This document shows, one piece after another, positions 44,559-47,240 of a DNA stretch of 47,240 nt (positions are counted from its first letter, which is position 1; every line of letters begins with the position of its first letter). Where the stretch lies: contig JAQXJH010000077.1 in NCBI GenBank assembly GCA_029008595.1, positions 1 through 47,240 of the forward strand, written 5' to 3'. The notes under the pieces were generated by a model that saw nothing but the letters and a program-made list of their open reading frames with translations, had not been told where the DNA came from and made no database searches. The stretch comes from Bacillota bacterium (GTDB taxonomy: Bacteria > Bacillota > Clostridia > Oscillospirales > Acutalibacteraceae). The position numbers and the translations under genes were made by a program.

Positions 44559-45743
44559 ATGGAAATGAAAACAGATTACTCGGATATTTCGTTTCGCGAT
44601 GACGGCAGGCTCAAGCTTTTGATTATTGTAGGTACCAGACCAGAAATTATTCGTTTGGCTGCAGTGATCGATAAGTGCCGGAGGTACTTTGATTGTATCC
44701 TGGCACATACAGGACAAAACTATGATTACAACTTGAATGGAATCTTTTTTCGGGATCTTAAGCTGAAGGATCCCGAGGTATATATGAATGCCGTTGGGGA
44801 GGATCTCGGTGCGACGGTTGGGAATATTATCAATTGCTCTTATAAGTTGATGATGCGGATTCGGCCGGATGCCATGTTAATTCTCGGCGATACCAATTCA
44901 TGCTTATCGGCTATTGCCGCTAAGCGCCTTCATATTCCGATTTTTCATATGGAGGCAGGCAACCGCTGCAAAGACGAATGCTTGCCAGAAGAAACCAACC
45001 GCCGGATTGTAGACATTATTTCGGACGTCAATATGGCATATTCTGAACATGCAAGGCGCTATTTGGCCGAATGCGGATTGCCAAAAGAACGTACCTATGT
45101 GACAGGATCTCCGATGGCGGAGGTTCTGAATCAAAATCTGAAGGATATTGAAGCAAGTGATATCCTTACCAGACTGCATCTTGAGCCACAGAAATATATT
45201 CTGCTTTCTGCACATAGAGAGGAGAACATTGATACTGAAAAAAACTTTTTATCGTTATTCCGAGCAGTAAATGCTATGGCAGAAAAATATGATATGCCGG
45301 TATTGTATTCCTGCCATCCGCGCTCTAAAAAGCGTTTGGAGCAGAATGGATTTCCTCTCGATCACCGGGTAATTCGCCATGAACCGCTGGGGTTTCATGA
45401 CTATAACCATCTGCAGATGAATGCTTTTGCAGTTGTTTCCGATTCCGGTACTTTGCCGGAGGAAAGCAGCTTTTTTACCTCTGTAGGACATCCGTTTCCT
45501 GCTGTATGTATTCGGACTTCTACGGAACGACCGGAGGCTTTGGACAAAGCTTGCTTCGTTTTGGCGGGTATTGATGAACATTCGTTGCTGCAGGCAGTGG
45601 ATTTGGCCGTTGCAATGAATCAGGACGGAAATCACGGAATACCTGTGCCGGATTATACAGATCAAAATGTCAGTTCAAAGGTCGTAAAGCTTATTCAGAG
45701 TTATACAGGCATTGTAGATAAAATGGTCTGGAGAAAAGGCTGA
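44559..45743 (+). CDS. fnlC: UDP-N-acetylglucosamine 2-epimerase family (FnlC/WbjD/CapG)
   Basis: LLIIVGTRPEIIRLAAVIDKC...DCILAHTGQNYDYNLNGIFFRDLKLKDP; HMEAGNRCKDECLPEETNRRIVDIISDVNMAYSE. Start may be 44487 TTG. Confidence 0.92.
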   Translation: MEMKTDYSDISFRDDGRLKLLIIVGTRPEIIRLAAVIDKCRRYFDCILAHTGQNYDYNLNGIFFRDLKLKDPEVYMNAVGEDLGATVGNIINCSYKLMMRIRPDAMLILGDTNSCLSAIAAKRLHIPIFHMEAGNRCKDECLPEETNRRIVDIISDVNMAYSEHARRYLAECGLPKERTYVTGSPMAEVLNQNLKDIEASDILTRLHLEPQKYILLSAHREENIDTEKNFLSLFRAVNAMAEKYDMPVLYSCHPRSKKRLEQNGFPLDHRVIRHEPLGFHDYNHLQMNAFAVVSDSGTLPEESSFFTSVGHPFPAVCIRTSTERPEALDKACFVLAGIDEHSLLQAVDLAVAMNQDGNHGIPVPDYTDQNVSSKVVKLIQSYTGIVDKMVWRKG

Positions 45744-45779
45744 TCCCGCTCAGGAACAAGCAGAAAAGAGGAGTTTGGT

Positions 45780-46526
45780 TTGGAAACAGAAATCCGCGCG
45801 TCTGTAGCAATGGCAGTATATAATGGAGAAAAATATATACAGGATCAGATTGATTCTATTCTGGAACGAATGGGACCGGCAGACGAACTGGTAATTTCTT
45901 ACGACTCTTCTACCGACTCCACAAAACAGATTATTGATGATTATGCAAGTAAAGATTGCCGGATCCGCATTTTAGACAATCAAAACCCCGGTGTGCAAAA
46001 CAACTTTAACAATGCGGTCATGGCTTGCCGGGGAGCTTACATCTTTCTTTCTGATCAGGACGATGTATGGATCGGCGATAAGATCAACACAGTAGTCAGC
46101 ACTTTTGAACAAACAGGAGCTGATATAGTAGTACATGATGGATATATGGCAGATCAAAATCTTCAGCGACTGCCCAAAACGATTTTTGAACGGTTCGGAA
46201 CGTATAATAGCCCAGTAAAAAATATAATTAAATGCAATTACTGGGGCTGCTGTATGGCCTTTCGGTCTTCATTACGAAAAATAGTCTGTCCCTTCCCGTC
46301 AGAAGGGAAAATTGGACATGATCTTTGGATCGGTGTTTTAGGCGGCATGTACGGGAAGATTGCTCGGGTCAAGGATTGCCTGATGATGCACCGGTTGCAC
46401 GGTAACAACGTTTCTACAGAAAAACGGCGTGCTTTGCCGGTCGTTCTGCGTCATAGGCTAATTTTAATTAAGAATCTGTGCAGAAGAAACCGGGAGTTAA
46501 AAAAACAAGGCATCCGAAGAAGGTGA
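45780..46526 (+). CDS. GT2-family glycosyltransferase (TTG start)
   Basis: ASVAMAVYNGEKYIQDQIDSILERMGPADELVISYDSSTDSTKQIIDDYA; FLSDQDDVW; SD aaaagaggag. Confidence 0.9.
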   Translation: METEIRASVAMAVYNGEKYIQDQIDSILERMGPADELVISYDSSTDSTKQIIDDYASKDCRIRILDNQNPGVQNNFNNAVMACRGAYIFLSDQDDVWIGDKINTVVSTFEQTGADIVVHDGYMADQNLQRLPKTIFERFGTYNSPVKNIIKCNYWGCCMAFRSSLRKIVCPFPSEGKIGHDLWIGVLGGMYGKIARVKDCLMMHRLHGNNVSTEKRRALPVVLRHRLILIKNLCRRNRELKKQGIRRR

Positions 46527-46529
46527 AGC

Positions 46530-47240
46530 ATGAAAAACAAAATTTCAGTTGTTCTGGTTGTGTATAACCAAAGCTGCGAAGAATCTTTGACTTGTCAAAC
46601 CATTTTACAGAATACGGTGCAGCCGGATACTGTGTTGGTGATGGACAATAGTACAGGCGATTTTTCGAATGTGGCTTTTTGCAAAGCGCAGGGATGGCAA
46701 TACCACTCAATGAACGGAAATCAAGGCCTATCAAAAGCATATAACGCTGCTTTGGATATTTTGGATCTCGGCGGTGGTGCTGTTGTCTGGGCGGATGATG
46801 ATACCAGTTTTCCGAAAAACTATTTTTCCGAATTATCTGTGTATCTGGAAAAAGAACCGGAAAAGTTGCTTTTTCTGCCGACCGTTTTCAGCAATAATAA
46901 AATGATTTCTCCAAGCATTGCTGAAAAATACAGGGTGATCTCGGTTGGATCAACCAAAGAATTGAAAAACAGATTCATTACGGCCATTAATTCAGGGATG
47001 GCGGTTCGGGCAGAGGTTTACAGTTCTTATCGGTATGATGAGAGGTTGTTTTTGGATTGTATCGATCATGATTTTATGCGATGGTGCCGACAGAATAAAA
47101 AAGAAATTTGCATTATGGAAAATGTAATTTTACAGCAATCATTTTTTTCAGACAGCAGACCGAAAAAAGAACAGGCATTAGCCCGCTATAGAATCTTTTC
47201 AAAGGACTTTCAAATATACGCTTCTAAAAAAGGAAATAAC
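46530..47240 (+). CDS. GT2-family glycosyltransferase, truncated by window end
   Basis: ATG 46530: MKNKISVVLVVYNQSCEESLTCQTILQNTVQPDTVLVMDNS...NGNQGLSKAYNAALDILDLGGGAVVWADDDTSFPKNYF; open to the last base, so absent from the ORF track. Confidence 0.85.
   Translation, partial: MKNKISVVLVVYNQSCEESLTCQTILQNTVQPDTVLVMDNSTGDFSNVAFCKAQGWQYHSMNGNQGLSKAYNAALDILDLGGGAVVWADDDTSFPKNYFSELSVYLEKEPEKLLFLPTVFSNNKMISPSIAEKYRVISVGSTKELKNRFITAINSGMAVRAEVYSSYRYDERLFLDCIDHDFMRWCRQNKKEICIMENVILQQSFFSDSRPKKEQALARYRIFSKDFQIYASKKGNN

Noticed and set aside
1-47240. tRNA, rRNA, transposase, integrase or prophage genes
   Set aside because: None recognised in either strand or in the ORF translations; the AT-rich right end looks like a glycan cassette rather than a phage.

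Overview
This 47.2-kb chromosomal window looks like a GC-rich Clostridia genome (Oscillospiraceae-like; a taxon inference from gene content only). From left to right it contains: (1) the 3' part of a sortase-assembled pilus locus (LPTTG pilin, class C sortase, LPQTG Cna-B minor pilin, second sortase). (2) A minus-strand block with a SpoVB-like flippase, then a co-directional run DacA - KdgK-like kinase - AraM/G1P-dehydrogenase-like protein - ParA - short ParB-N protein - O-antigen ligase/polymerase-like protein, flanked by a promoter candidate and a terminator. (3) A tandem pair of zinc-ribbon/RING plus DUF2628-like membrane proteins. (4) rpsF-ssb-rpsR. (5) MATE, Gfo/Idh, 2-hydroxyacid dehydrogenase and amidohydrolase genes. 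(6) An isolated eutS-eutP-like pair with a promoter and a structured leader. (7) An orphan E2-acyltransferase-like protein lacking the catalytic His, a HAD hydrolase, and a MarR/DUF308 pair preceded by a Pho-box-like 11-bp repeat array. (8) AraC / GH109-like oxidoreductase / MATE, a ZIP transporter, a SpoIID-like/PG-binding cluster and an IlvD/Edd dehydratase. (9) A two-component system with HtrA and a protease-less PDZ protein. (10) galU followed by an abruptly AT-richer surface-polysaccharide cluster encoding a complete UDP-N-acetyl-L-fucosamine pathway (FnlA/B/C-like) with a WbuB-like transferase and GT2 enzymes running off the window. The leads I rate highest are the ParA/ParB-N run tied to envelope polysaccharide genes, the orphan EutS/EutP module, the alternative-hairpin SD switch between pilin and sortase, the Pho-box-like array, and two enzymes with substituted catalytic His residues. 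All calls come from reading the sequence; no database search was run.
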